Notes: generated by a model not told the origin, from the letters alone. 64,000 bases of DNA from Rubricoccus sp038746605 (GCA_038746605.1 JBCDKM010000024.1:1-64000); one strand, 5' to 3'; shown: positions 1 through 8,198, numbered from the stretch's first letter. Made by a program: numbers and translations.

Positions 1-1
1 C

Positions 2-133
2 GTCGAGCGGACGTTCGCGTGGCTGCTGAGCTACCGGCGTGTCGTCGTCCGGTGGGACCGGCTCATCGGGGTCTACCGCGGCTTCGTGCTCTTCGCGCTG
101 GCGTTGATCTGCCTTGGCCGACTTCTGCAATGA
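2..133 (+). mobile_element. 3' end of an IS5-family-like transposase gene (partial)
   Basis: The reading frame open at the left edge translates as VERTFAWLLSYRRVVVRWDR followed by a hydrophobic tail and a TGA at 131-133. The ERTFAWL..YRR..VR.....Y.GF...A...ICL pattern is the C-terminal end of DDE transposases of the IS5 superfamily, which contains the catalytic Glu region. Only 43 codons are inside the window, so completeness and activity cannot be judged. The right inverted repeat probably lies at about 115-137, because an unrelated interrupted reading frame begins there on the other strand. CTAG at 137-140 would fit the 4-bp target preference of IS5 proper, but this is a guess. Confidence 0.75.
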
Positions 134-136
134 CCT

Positions 137-438
137 CTAGTTGCCTCATAGTAGGTGTCCGTGCTCGGCATCCCGGCCCCTCCCAACAGGTGGTTCTCGA
201 ACACGCTCCAATATTGGAGTTGGAGGGTCACGTCTGAGTTGCGGGTCTCAGGGTAGTTCGCCAGGATGTATGCCACCCGCTCCTCCCGGCTGGACATGGC
301 CCGAACCCCCTGAGTCCTCATTTTCTCAAGCAGCTTTTCGCGCCTCGCGGCAAGCTTGGCTTCCTTCTTCTCAGCCGCCGTGAGTTCCGCCTTGACCTCC
401 GGTTGGCTAAACAGGTCAGGTTCCTTCGCCTCCATCTC
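137..438 (-). pseudogene. small hypothetical protein truncated by the IS end
   Basis: The minus-strand frame from ATG at 438 encodes a charged, Lys/Glu-rich N-terminus, then a conserved-looking stretch ILANYPETRNSDVTLQLQYW and DTYYEATR. The open frame continues to 73, but its last about 20 codons lie in the IS sequence and read as low-complexity Arg/Ser-rich residues. The native C-terminus is therefore lost. An upstream in-frame ATG at 519 is less likely because it falls inside the tRNA terminator hairpin. No family is recognised; the style resembles phage or plasmid accessory proteins. Confidence 0.5.
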
Positions 439-451
439 AAAAGGGGTCTCA

Positions 452-470
452 TAGTGCACCCCTAGTGCAC
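452..470. promoter_or_regulatory. candidate operator: paired GTGCAC half-sites
   Basis: TAGTGCAC occurs twice (452-459 and 463-470), giving GTGCAC-N5-GTGCAC with two-fold symmetry, 14-32 nt before the ATG at 438. The spacing, one helical turn, suits a dimeric repressor. No regulator is visible, so the function is inferred from symmetry and position only. Confidence 0.25.
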
Positions 471-504
471 GCCTTCTGAGAGAAGACGACAGTGGGCACA
501 AGAG

Positions 505-550
505 AAAAGCGCCCCACAATCAGCGTTTCCACTTCATGCGAGGCGCTTTT
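505..550 (-). terminator. bidirectional hairpin terminator after tRNA-Thr
   Basis: AAAAGCGCC (505-513) pairs with GGCGCTTTT (542-550). This gives a 9-bp stem with T-runs in both directions, directly downstream of the tRNA gene. Confidence 0.75.
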
Positions 551-553
551 CAA

Positions 554-628
554 TGGAGCCAGTGGTCGGATTTGAACCGACGACCTGCTCATTACGAATG
601 AGCTGCTCTACCCCTGAGCTACACTGGC
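554..628 (-). tRNA. tRNA-Thr (anticodon CGT)
   Basis: The minus strand folds into a cloverleaf. The acceptor pairs GCCAGTG with CACTGGC, the D-arm starts GCTC, the anticodon stem GCTCA/TGAGC encloses loop TTCGTAA (CGT, reading ACG), and the T-arm is GTCGG-TTCAAAT-CCGAC. A T discriminator is followed by an encoded CCA (554-556). The other three tRNAs in the window lack an encoded CCA. Confidence 0.95.
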
Positions 629-640
629 GAGTAGGACGCA

Positions 641-671
641 GAAGGTACAGTGTTGCGCTACGGGGCATCAA
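641..671 (-). promoter_or_regulatory. promoter of tRNA-Thr (TTG-N21-TACCTTC)
   Basis: On the minus strand TTG (671-669) is followed after 21 nt by TACCTTC (647-641), 12 nt before the mature tRNA 5' end. The same TTG-N21-TA box layout precedes tRNA-Leu and tRNA-Asn. It resembles the -33/-7 promoter of Bacteroidota. Confidence 0.5.
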
Positions 672-702
672 CACAGCCGCCCACCTGCACGATGTCTTCG
701 CG

Positions 703-1851
703 CTACAGCCTAGGCGCCCGCTTGGAGGCATCCTTTGCGCTCGCGGTACCCGAAAGCCCCTCGCGCCGGAGATGCCCCTGCAACAGCCGGAAGAACATCT
801 CCCGCTCTTCTGTACGCACCACCGCGCGCTCGTGCGCCTCCTGCAAGATGATGGGATAGCCGCCGCCCTTCTCGGCCTGATCCAGGATCACCGAGTGGAT
901 GAGATCCACCCAGCCAGGCACCTCCGACACCCAACGGGGCATTTCCACCCGGCCCACCTCGGCACCGAGGCGGACATAGAACGCCACCACCGCGTGCCCC
1001 CCGTAGGACTGGAGCACCTCGCTCCGGCTCGCAAATAACTCGCTCCGTTCCCCTTCCTCAAGCACCGCCTCAAACAGGTGTCGGTCTTGGAGTCCGAATA
1101 GGGACTCCGGCCCCCGATCCCAGTCCCCCTCGCCTCGATAGAGCCGAAGCGTATTGACCACTTCCGCCGCGCCAGGCTTCGAGATATACGAGGCCAGCGG
1201 GATCCCGTCGTCTCGGAAACGATCCAGGATGCCGACGTACCGCGCGAGGAGCCGCTCTTCCAGGTTCCGGTTCTTCATCCCGCGCAGCATCCAGCGGATC
1301 AACGTACCATCTGCCAGAGCGACGATCTCCCGCCCGCTCCGTCGCTCTTCCACGGCGGTTCGGTGGAGCCAACCGAGTTCCTGCTCGTCTCGTAAAGCGG
1401 AAACCACCTCGGCGGTAGCGTCTGGCACATCCGGGGATTCCGGCGCAAGGTCCGCGAGGTCGTCGGTGTGGAAGCGGAAATCAGGCTCAGCGACGAGCAA
1501 GGGCGGATCCAGCGTACCATAGTGAAGCGCGACGCGGCCTACATTCAGAAGAAAGCAGGCGGGATCGGCGTGGCGATCTGGAAAGATCTGCGACCCGTCG
1601 GTCGCGACGACCGTGACCGTCTTAGGCCGTACTCTGGGCGGCTGGCGGAGATCAGGGCGACCGAGCGGTACACCTCGGAGAGGCCCTCGACTGGCCTCCC
1701 TCACGCGAGCCGCGAGCGCTTCCCACTCCGGTGAACATCGCTCCAGGCACGCGCACGCAGCCTCCAGCCGCCGGACGTGCCGCGCCCGTTCCTCACGCTG
1801 GTAGGCGGAGAACTCCTCTAGGCGAGCCGCCAGCCGGGAAAAATCGATCAC
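703..1851 (-). CDS. nurA: NurA-domain nuclease
   Basis: The product (about 382 aa) has the NurA nuclease pattern. VATDGSQIFPDRH (Asp85, near the N-terminal third) supplies the first metal-binding acidic residue. ADGTLIRW is the second acidic strand, YISKPGAAEVVNTLR follows, and a late conserved HERAVV segment is present. NurA is a 5'-3' exonuclease/ssDNA endonuclease that normally works with the HerA hexameric translocase in end resection; no herA is in the window. The frame is open for 70 more codons upstream, but that part overlaps the previous gene and is Arg-rich. GTG at 1851 starts just before the first helix and leaves 37 nt after the upstream stop. It is likely co-transcribed with the two genes upstream. 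Confidence 0.75.
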   Translation of the reverse strand: MIDFSRLAARLEEFSAYQREERARHVRRLEAACACLERCSPEWEALAARVREASRGPLRGVPLGRPDLRQPPRVRPKTVTVVATDGSQIFPDRHADPACFLLNVGRVALHYGTLDPPLLVAEPDFRFHTDDLADLAPESPDVPDATAEVVSALRDEQELGWLHRTAVEERRSGREIVALADGTLIRWMLRGMKNRNLEERLLARYVGILDRFRDDGIPLASYISKPGAAEVVNTLRLYRGEGDWDRGPESLFGLQDRHLFEAVLEEGERSELFASRSEVLQSYGGHAVVAFYVRLGAEVGRVEMPRWVSEVPGWVDLIHSVILDQAEKGGGYPIILQEAHERAVVRTEEREMFFRLLQGHLRREGLSGTASAKDASKRAPRL

Positions 1852-1888
1852 GCGAGGGACAGAAATAGAGGCGCGAAGGTACCCTGGC

Positions 1889-2632
1889 TCAGCCTCGCGC
1901 TGCGCGCCGTGACAGGCGGAGGCTCCGCACGAGACCCGTGGAAACCGCGAGCCCTTCCAGGGGGCGCCCGCTGAACGCGAGCACCACGGGACCGGCAAAC
2001 CCAGCCCTGGCGAGCGCGACAAGACCCGAGGCCTCAGGGTCAGCCGATGCGAGTTCCTCATCCGCCTCCACCGCCAGGAGACCTGCCTCAGCGAGCGCCC
2101 TGGCCGAGGCGATCAGGTTCTCCCGAGCCACGCGCGAAGCCGCAACACTCCACAGCCCACCAACGGCCGGGTGATCCACTTCACGAAGCAACGCGGCCAG
2201 ATCGAGAGCCGAGGGGTAGGCGTCTCCATTGCGGACGGCAAGCGAGAGCCCCTTCGAGGCTGCGACCTCGCCTGCTCCGCGGAGCGACCGGACCACGTCA
2301 CCCGTCTCGCGCGGAGTTGCCGCTAGGGCTCCCACGGCGACCACGGAGCATCCAATCCGATGACAGAACGGCGCTAGATCACGAAGGGCTTCGATGTCTC
2401 CGAGGACAGACGCACGGTTTGAGAACTCTCCTTCCAGGAGGCCCGGGTCGATCCAGGCGACAGGCATCTCCGCCTCGGCGAGGACACGGAGGAGGCGCGC
2501 CTCATTGGTGTTCGGCACACGCTCGCGGCCAAGGGTGCGGAGGGCCACGGTCTCCAGACCCCACAGAAGGGCATGATCCACGGCGTCCCGCACATCAGGG
2601 GCCACGGTGTCCGTGAGCAGACCAGGAATCAC
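1889..2632 (-). CDS. sugar phosphate isomerase/epimerase-like TIM-barrel protein
   Basis: A 247-aa protein with the layout of the xylose-isomerase-like/AP-endonuclease-2 TIM-barrel family. It begins MIPGLLTDTVAPDVRDAVDH, then has alternating strands and helices such as VALRTLG, MPVAWIDPGLLEGE, GCSVVAVGAL, GLSLAVRNGDAYPS and PAVGGLWSVAA. Several classical metal ligands (Glu/Asp/His on late strands) are not obvious, so it may be a divergent or non-catalytic member; the substrate is unknown. Its ATG overlaps the upstream lipoprotein stop (ATGA), which implies translational coupling, and nurA follows 37 nt downstream. Confidence 0.6.
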   Translation of the reverse strand: MIPGLLTDTVAPDVRDAVDHALLWGLETVALRTLGRERVPNTNEARLLRVLAEAEMPVAWIDPGLLEGEFSNRASVLGDIEALRDLAPFCHRIGCSVVAVGALAATPRETGDVVRSLRGAGEVAASKGLSLAVRNGDAYPSALDLAALLREVDHPAVGGLWSVAASRVARENLIASARALAEAGLLAVEADEELASADPEASGLVALARAGFAGPVVLAFSGRPLEGLAVSTGLVRSLRLSRRAARG

Positions 2633-3276
2633 TCGGAAGGGAGGGGATCAGACGTGTAAATGGAACCACCCGGCGTCGTCTCGCGGACGAGGATGCCGTG
2701 AAGGCGCACAGCCAGATCCTCTGCTTCGCCGAGCGGGACGCGCTGCACGGGCAGACCAGCGAGCGAATCTGGCCCCGCCCCCACCCGGATCGCGGCATGC
2801 ATCCTCGCACGGTCCCAGAACCGGAGCGCGGGCACTGGATCACCGATCACCACGAGAACCGAGCGGGCGGGTGTCTGGGTAAAGACGCTTCTTGCGACGA
2901 GCATGCGGGCGGCCTCTGCCAGTGCCAGATCTGACATTCCATCGCGTGGAGCCGAGACCACAACGAGCGTGTCTCGCCGCACAGGCTCGCGCCCGATCAC
3001 CCAGCCAACGAGACTCTTCTTCCCCACCCGGAAGGCTTCGGTGCTGCCCCGGGCACGTCCAGGCGCAATCGGCGCGATTCCGGCTGCGCGAAGGGCTGCT
3101 ACGCGTACGGCATCCTGCTCCTCCATCGTCTTAGCATCGCCCAGCGCTCGCGCGAAGACGGCCAGGGCTCGGTCGTCTGCTTCGACGGGCGCGTCCGGGG
3201 GGGAAACCGGCAAGGGCTGCCCTCCGCCGATACAGCCGCCTAGACTGAAAAGGGCGATGAGAAGAACACCGCACAA
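2629..3276 (-). CDS. putative lipoprotein of unknown function
   Basis: A short hydrophobic segment ends in the lipobox SLGGC, so the mature protein should be lipid-anchored. The mature part (about 200 aa) contains DTLVVVSAPRDGMSDLALAE and SVLVVIGDPVPALRFWD, an alternating hydrophobic pattern that could be an alpha/beta fold; no family is recognised. TTG at 3276 is chosen because longer starts would place the N-terminus inside the terminator hairpin of the preceding gene. The signal peptide is short, so the start is uncertain. It is first gene of a coupled trio with the isomerase-like protein and NurA. Confidence 0.55.
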   Translation of the reverse strand: MCGVLLIALFSLGGCIGGGQPLPVSPPDAPVEADDRALAVFARALGDAKTMEEQDAVRVAALRAAGIAPIAPGRARGSTEAFRVGKKSLVGWVIGREPVRRDTLVVVSAPRDGMSDLALAEAARMLVARSVFTQTPARSVLVVIGDPVPALRFWDRARMHAAIRVGAGPDSLAGLPVQRVPLGEAEDLAVRLHGILVRETTPGGSIYTSDPLPSE

Positions 3277-3287
3277 GGTGCGACCAA

Positions 3288-3329
3288 CGAGAGGGGGCCG
3301 CCCAGCACATGCCGGGCGGCCCCTCTTCG
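3288..3329 (-). terminator. hairpin after outer-membrane protein gene
   Basis: GAGGGGGCCGCCC (3291-3303) pairs with GGGCGGCCCCTC (3314-3325) around a 10-nt loop, just after the stop at 3351. The T-run is weak. Confidence 0.6.
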
Positions 3330-3350
3330 CCGGTAGGCAAGCGAGCACGA

Positions 3351-4553
3351 TCAATCGAAGCCGACCGAGATGCCTGCCGTGAAGCCGAGGGCGGGCCGCA
3401 CGCTGTTCGCGCCGCCGATCCAAGCACCGTAGCCGTTGTACTCATCCAGCAACTCACCGCGGATGTAGATCGAAGCCGGGAGGTTACTCGGGGAGATGTT
3501 GAGGTACGGCACGACGGTCGCCACGTAGCCGCCGATGTTGGGCGTCGTGCCCGAGGTGCCTACCGTGTTCCGCTCGACCGGCTGGCGGTCACGAGCCGCG
3601 ACCTGAGCTGCGGCACCGAGCTCGAAGATGGAGAACTTCACCCCACCGCCGAGAACGAAGTTCCAGATGCCGTCCCCCTCCTCACCGAAGAGGTTCTCAC
3701 CGCCGGACTCCTGGTCCGAGCAGAACTCAGGGAACATCAGAGCGACCTCGTCGCCACTCTCGTCGCCACCTACGTCGTCACAGTTGGGCTCCTGGATCAG
3801 GTAGTAGTCCACACCTCCGAAGAGGCGAATCGTCTCGCTCGGATAGTCGAAATCGACGCCGAGGTTGATGGCGTTGCGGTTGTCAGAGATGGGGAGGTCC
3901 CGTGGAATCCTCGCGCCGCCCAGCTGAGGAACGGGGTCCGTGAACGACTGGGAGTCGCCGAGGTCGAGCATGTAGCCCGCGTGCACGCCCAGGACACGCC
4001 CACGGATGGAGCCGAAGATCTCCAGGTTCTTGATGCTGAAGTCGCTGTTGAGGTTGCCCTCGTTGAGCAACTCGTCGGGCAGCCCGAGGTCCAGCGCTTC
4101 GTTGAGCGCCGGGATGCTTTCGTTCGCCAGAGTACCATCCACCTCGTTGCGAGCGCCGGAGACCTTCGCGCCTACGCCCACCTTGAAGTTGTTGAAGCTG
4201 ATCGGGCTGATTTCAAGGCCCGCTACGATGCGCTGGGTCTTGATGTCGCCGTTGGCGATCAGCGAGCCTCCTCCCACAGTCGGGTCGCCACCGTTGTCAC
4301 CGCTGGTGTTGCGGATTTGGTCCGCGTTCCCGAGGCCGTACTCCAGCCAGAACCGGATGGGGGAATCACTGGAGGGCCGACCGAGCGAGAACGTGCTCTG
4401 CACGCGCGGCTGGTCCTCCGGTACGTCGCTAACGATCACGACGGACTCTTGGGCGTCAGCTTGGGTGCCCTTCTTGTTCTTGTCGTCATCGTCGCCGGGG
4501 GCGCCTGCGAGAAGAGATCCGGCCAGAAGGCCGACGAGTGCCATGTTCAACAT
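3351..4553 (-). CDS. outer-membrane beta-barrel protein
   Basis: 400 aa with an N-terminal signal-like segment (MLNMALVGLLAGSLLAGAPG) followed by an acidic DDDDKNKK stretch. After it come alternating amphipathic strands rich in Gly, Asn and aromatic residues, ending AGISVGFD, as expected for a barrel in the outer membrane. A four-cysteine loop region (QEPNCDD...PEFCSD) may form a disulfide outside the cell. The start at 4553 is supported by GAGGA about 7 nt upstream. A second in-frame ATG lies three codons later. The longer open frame upstream is the antisense of the GTPase gene. Family and cargo are unknown. Confidence 0.7.
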   Translation of the reverse strand: MLNMALVGLLAGSLLAGAPGDDDDKNKKGTQADAQESVVIVSDVPEDQPRVQSTFSLGRPSSDSPIRFWLEYGLGNADQIRNTSGDNGGDPTVGGGSLIANGDIKTQRIVAGLEISPISFNNFKVGVGAKVSGARNEVDGTLANESIPALNEALDLGLPDELLNEGNLNSDFSIKNLEIFGSIRGRVLGVHAGYMLDLGDSQSFTDPVPQLGGARIPRDLPISDNRNAINLGVDFDYPSETIRLFGGVDYYLIQEPNCDDVGGDESGDEVALMFPEFCSDQESGGENLFGEEGDGIWNFVLGGGVKFSIFELGAAAQVAARDRQPVERNTVGTSGTTPNIGGYVATVVPYLNISPSNLPASIYIRGELLDEYNGYGAWIGGANSVRPALGFTAGISVGFD

Positions 4554-4757
4554 GAGGGGTCCTCTTGGGAGGGTGCGGGTGAGGAGATGCGGTCGGAAAG
4601 TAGGAAAGGAGGCCAAGCGTGAGCAACCGGCTCTGCCGCCGGGGCCGGGGGGCGCACCCGAAAGGAGACGAAGCATTCGCGAAGCCTGTGCGCGTCGAAC
4701 CCTGTGCCGGGGAGTGAGTTCCGTTCCGGTCTCCCGGGCGTGAGGCTCCTTCGGATC

Positions 4758-4765
4758 TACTTTCG
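4758..4765 (+). promoter_or_regulatory. -7-like box TACTTTCG for the dynamin-like gene
   Basis: TACTTTCG lies 22 nt before the ATG at 4788, the same distance as similar boxes before other genes in the window. There is no clear -33 TTG. Confidence 0.4.
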
Positions 4766-4787
4766 TAGTCTCGGACGCCCCTCTCTC

Positions 4788-6551
4788 ATGCCGCTCGCCC
4801 CCTCTGCTCTCCCGCCCGAGGCCGCTGCTCTCCTCGACCGCGAGCGCGCCCTCCTGACTGATCTCGGCGCTCTCCTCTCCCGGGCCCACGCACCCGAGGA
4901 CGCCCGCCGCCGCCTCGCGGACCTCGCGGACGGACTCAGCGAGCTGTTTTTGCTGGTCGTTGCGGGAGAGTTCAATGCGGGCAAGAGCACGCTCGTCAAC
5001 GCCCTCTTCGGGCGGCACGTGATGGAAGAGGGCCCCGTGCCGACCACGGACAAGATCACGGTTCTCCGCCACGGAGAGGCGGAGGAGACGCACCGCCGGA
5101 GCGAGTTCGTGACCGAGCGACGCCTCCCTGCCCCGTTCCTGGAGCATCTCGCGCTGGTGGACACACCCGGCACCAACTCCATCATCAAGGAGCACCAAGC
5201 GCTCACGGAGGACTTCATCCCACGCGCCGACCTCGTTCTTTTCGTGACCAGTGTGGAACGACCGCTTTCCGAGAGCGAGCGTCAGTTCCTGGAGTACGTC
5301 CGCGAGACCTGGGGTCGCCGCCTCGTCGTGGCGGTGAACAAGGCCGACCTCGCGAGCAGCGAGGAGCAACTCCAGCAGGTGCTCACCCACGTGCGCGATG
5401 GCCTCGTCGCGATGATGGAGCAGGCGCCGATCACGTTTCCCGTCGCGGCGAGGCAGGCGCTAAAGGCCAAGGTGTCTCAGCCCGAGGCACCCACCGCGCA
5501 CCCGGCATGGGAGCCTTCGCGGTTTGGACCGTTCGAGCGGTTCCTGCGCGAGACCCTCACCGCCGACGCCCGCCTCGCGATCAAACTCGGCGCCCCGTTG
5601 GATGCGGCCGGGGCACTCCTCGGCCGAGCGAAGGAGCGCCTCCGCGAACGCCATGAGTTGTTGGAGACCGACGCGAAGGCCCTCGACGCGTTGCACGAGC
5701 GCTTCGACGCTGGCCGCGCTACGATGGACGACGCGGTCGCGGCGACGGTCACGGAGGTGGACCGCGAGTTGCTGGAAATGGAGAAGCGCGGTGCCCGCTT
5801 CCTGAACGATACCATTCGAGTCTCGAAAATCGGCCTTCTCCGGGATCGCGCGGCGTTCCAGGACGAGTTCGCGCGGCAAGTCGTGCGCGATGCCGAGGCG
5901 GGCATCGAAGCCCGCATCGGGACGACGGCGGATGTGCTGCTCCGCCACTCCACCGATCTCTGGCGCGAGGTCTACAACCGCCTCTCCGATCTCCGCCAGC
6001 GCGGCGAGGCCCAGGCCACCGACACCTTCGTCCACGACCGCGACGCCATCCTCCGCGATGCCGTCCGCGCCACCCGCCGCACGCTGGACACCGTAGATCT
6101 GGACGAAGAGGCCCGGCGCATCCTGGAGAACGCGCGTTCTGCGCTGACCGTCGGCGGTGTGACCGCTGCCGGCGTCGGTGCCCTCGCAGTCGCGCTCATC
6201 GCGATGACGGCTTTCGATGTGACGGGCGGTCTCCTCGCGACGGGCGCCGCGGCCACGCTCGGCTTCGTGGTCCTCCCCATGCAGCGTCGCCGCGCCGTCG
6301 CGGATTTCACCGAGCGGGTCGGGAGCCTCCGCGAGGACATCGCGCGGGTGCTGACGACGGAGTTGGGCGAGGAGGCGGAGAAGGCCGTCGCGAGGGTGCG
6401 CGCGCTGGTAGAGCCGCTGGACCGGCTCGTGCGCGAGCAACGCGAGGCCGCCGAGGCCGACCGCGCCGAGGCCGGCCGCCTCACCACTGAGATGGATGCG
6501 ATCCGCCGCGATGTGCGCCAGCACTACGGCGCCGCCGACGGCATCGGGTAG
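4788..6551 (+). CDS. bacterial dynamin-like GTPase
   Basis: 587 aa. The G domain shows the P-loop GEFNAGKST (60-68), switch Thr pair VPTTDK (84-89), DTPG (125-128) and NKAD (184-187). This is followed by a long charged helical region and then a hydrophobic hairpin (VTAAGVGALAVALIAMTAFD...LLATGAAATLGFVVL, about residues 455-495). This order matches bacterial dynamin-like proteins, which bind and remodel membranes using the hydrophobic paddle. It stands alone, whereas many family members occur as adjacent pairs. The ATG at 4788 is preferred over 4704 because the promoter-like box lies between them. Confidence 0.85.
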   Translation: MPLAPSALPPEAAALLDRERALLTDLGALLSRAHAPEDARRRLADLADGLSELFLLVVAGEFNAGKSTLVNALFGRHVMEEGPVPTTDKITVLRHGEAEETHRRSEFVTERRLPAPFLEHLALVDTPGTNSIIKEHQALTEDFIPRADLVLFVTSVERPLSESERQFLEYVRETWGRRLVVAVNKADLASSEEQLQQVLTHVRDGLVAMMEQAPITFPVAARQALKAKVSQPEAPTAHPAWEPSRFGPFERFLRETLTADARLAIKLGAPLDAAGALLGRAKERLRERHELLETDAKALDALHERFDAGRATMDDAVAATVTEVDRELLEMEKRGARFLNDTIRVSKIGLLRDRAAFQDEFARQVVRDAEAGIEARIGTTADVLLRHSTDLWREVYNRLSDLRQRGEAQATDTFVHDRDAILRDAVRATRRTLDTVDLDEEARRILENARSALTVGGVTAAGVGALAVALIAMTAFDVTGGLLATGAAATLGFVVLPMQRRRAVADFTERVGSLREDIARVLTTELGEEAEKAVARVRALVEPLDRLVREQREAAEADRAEAGRLTTEMDAIRRDVRQHYGAADGIG

Positions 6552-6552
6552 G

Positions 6553-6588
6553 CCCGCCTCGGTATGTCCGTGGACTGACCGAGGCGGG
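6553..6588. repeat. dispersed palindrome, long-loop form
   Basis: CCCGCCTCGGT and ACCGAGGCGGG enclose ATGTCCGTGGACTG between two convergent genes, starting 2 nt after one stop. It probably also serves as a terminator for both. Confidence 0.8.
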
Positions 6589-6593
6589 GGGAG

Positions 6594-7250
6594 CTAGAGC
6601 CGCCGCCCGATGGTCAGGCCAATCGCGAGGTTGTCCAGAACGAAGCCCTCCTCCAGCACCACGCGCTGGCCGAGGAGGGAGAATTCATCGTCCGCGAAGC
6701 GCGCGAGGCCAAGAGAGGCGGAGACCTCCGGCCCGACCGTCACGGGACCGGCGTCGAAGCGCGCGCCCGTCCCGACCGCGAGCGCGGTGTGAAACCGGTT
6801 CACGTCGCCCAGGTCGAGCGGGCCCTCGTCGTCGTTGCGGGAGAGGAGGTAGCGAAGCTCCGGTCCCCCGACGAGGTAGAGACGCGCCGGGCCGAGGCGT
6901 CCGCCCGCCTCCACCTCCGCCGAGACCGTCGCGAATGACGCGCGGAGGTCATCGCGGCCGAGGAGCCGCGTGGACACGTCGAAGACGGTGCCGGTGGTGA
7001 GCGTGCCCGCGCCGAGGCGCACCGCCACGTTGTCCGTCCCGAGCCGGACGCGGAGGTCGCCGTCGAACCCGGCCGCCAACGGGTAGTCCGCCGCGAGCCC
7101 GGGGATGGTCTGGCCGAAGACGGTGAGGTCGTTCTGGTTGCTGAGTTGGTTCAGCGCGAGGCCGCCCGAGAGTTCGAGATCGGTGCGGAGTTGGGCGTGG
7201 GCGAGGGGGGCGGCGAGGAGAGCCGCGAGAACGAGACCGAGGCGGAGCAT
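6594..7250 (-). CDS. outer-membrane beta-barrel protein
   Basis: 218 aa with a cleavable signal peptide (MLRLGLVLAALLAAPLAHAQ) and about ten amphipathic strands such as FDGDLRVRLGTDNVAVRLGAG and ARLYLVGGPELRYLL, ending AIGLTIGRRL. This is consistent with a small outer-membrane barrel similar to the OmpA/OmpW size class. No family-specific motif is recognised. It converges with the dynamin-like gene across a palindromic repeat and is followed upstream by gluconokinase on the same strand, 28 nt away, so the two may share a transcript. Confidence 0.65.
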   Translation of the reverse strand: MLRLGLVLAALLAAPLAHAQLRTDLELSGGLALNQLSNQNDLTVFGQTIPGLAADYPLAAGFDGDLRVRLGTDNVAVRLGAGTLTTGTVFDVSTRLLGRDDLRASFATVSAEVEAGGRLGPARLYLVGGPELRYLLSRNDDEGPLDLGDVNRFHTALAVGTGARFDAGPVTVGPEVSASLGLARFADDEFSLLGQRVVLEEGFVLDNLAIGLTIGRRL

Positions 7251-7278
7251 GCTGGGAGCGTAACGAGTGCTGCCGAAG

Positions 7279-7836
7279 CTACCGAGAGCCTCGTTCCACC
7301 GGGCGAAGTCGGTCCGCGAGGTCTCGCGCGAGATCCGCGAGGGGGCGGGCGCCGTCCAGGATCCAGGCGCGTTCGTCAGGGCCGGGCGGCTCGACGTCGC
7401 GGAGTTGACTCGGGAGGAGGTCGAGACCGGCGACGTGTCCGGTCCTCTCTGCGAGGCGCTGGCGGAGAACCTCGGAGGGAACGTACATCCAGACCAGTTG
7501 ACCGCCGGAGCTCAGAAGGGTCTCTCGGTAGGCACGCTTGAGCGCGGAGCACGCGAGGACGGTGGGTGGCCCCGCCTCGGTGCGCTCGCGGACGAGGTCG
7601 GCGAGGCGGGAGAGCCAGGGGGCGCGGTCAGCGTCGGTGAGGCCCTCGCCTCGCGCCATCTTCTGCTTCGCGGCCTCGGAGTGGTGGGCGTCGGCATCCT
7701 CGAAGGCCCAACCGAGGCGGGCGGCCACCTCACGGCCGAGTGAGGTTTTGCCGGATCCCGCCGGCCCGGCCACGACGAGCACGCAGACGTTTCGCCGTTC
7801 TCCGTTGGGCCTCGTGCTAGACTGCTTCTGTTCCAT
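7279..7836 (-). CDS. gntK: gluconokinase (GntK family)
   Basis: 185 aa. It has Walker A GPAGSGKTS (about 25-33) and the GntK signature DADAHHS...KMARGEGLTDADRAPWL that binds gluconate. The late CSALKRAYRETL and the C-terminal LAERTGHV/LLPSQL segments are also typical of the family. It should phosphorylate D-gluconate to 6-phosphogluconate in the cytosol, feeding the pentose-phosphate or Entner-Doudoroff route; no other gluconate gene is adjacent. Length is normal for the family. Confidence 0.85.
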   Translation of the reverse strand: MEQKQSSTRPNGERRNVCVLVVAGPAGSGKTSLGREVAARLGWAFEDADAHHSEAAKQKMARGEGLTDADRAPWLSRLADLVRERTEAGPPTVLACSALKRAYRETLLSSGGQLVWMYVPSEVLRQRLAERTGHVAGLDLLPSQLRDVEPPGPDERAWILDGARPLADLARDLADRLRPVERGSR

Positions 7837-7848
7837 CGCGCCCGAACC

Positions 7849-8130
7849 ATGACCACGCGCCAGAAGGTCCGCCTGGGCCTGTTCGCCGCCATCGCTCTCC
7901 TCTTCGCCTTCGTGATGGCGGATGTCCTCGGCTTCCGCGCGAGCGACACCGGCGTCGTCTCGCCGACCGGCTACGTCGAGATCTCACACGGCGACCACGT
8001 GCACTACGTGCCGAACGGCTGGCGCGGCTCGGAGGCGACGGGCGTCTCTATCTCGGCCTTCCCCACGTCGCCCCCGCCGGAGGGGATGACGGTCAGCCAG
8101 ACCGGCCAGATCGTCCCGCTCGCGGAGTAG
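7849..8130 (+). CDS. small membrane-anchored protein with HGDHVHY motif
   Basis: 93 aa. One N-terminal hydrophobic helix (LGLFAAIALLFAFVMADVLG) precedes a short exported domain containing ISHGDHVHYVPNGW. The HxDHxHY arrangement resembles the histidine-triad zinc-binding motif of streptococcal Pht proteins (HGDHYHY), suggesting metal binding at the cell surface. That is an analogy, not homology that can be shown here. It is divergent from gntK with a 12-nt gap. Confidence 0.6.
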   Translation: MTTRQKVRLGLFAAIALLFAFVMADVLGFRASDTGVVSPTGYVEISHGDHVHYVPNGWRGSEATGVSISAFPTSPPPEGMTVSQTGQIVPLAE

Positions 8131-8132
8131 GT

Positions 8133-8156
8133 CCGCCTCGGCGCCGAGGCAGGCGG
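8133..8156. repeat. dispersed palindrome, short form
   Basis: CCGCCTCGGCGCCGAGGCAGGCGG begins 2 nt after the stop at 8130. Confidence 0.8.
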
Positions 8157-8198
8157 GGTCAGTTCGTTGGTGCTTTGCGCGATGAGGTGTCCACAGCG

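Noticed and set aside
534..731. 65-codon minus-strand frame
   Set aside because: It runs through the tRNA-Thr gene and is explained by it.
4554..5390. N-terminal extension of the outer-membrane protein frame
   Set aside because: Antisense to the dynamin-like GTPase; the signal peptide and ribosome site put the start at 4553.
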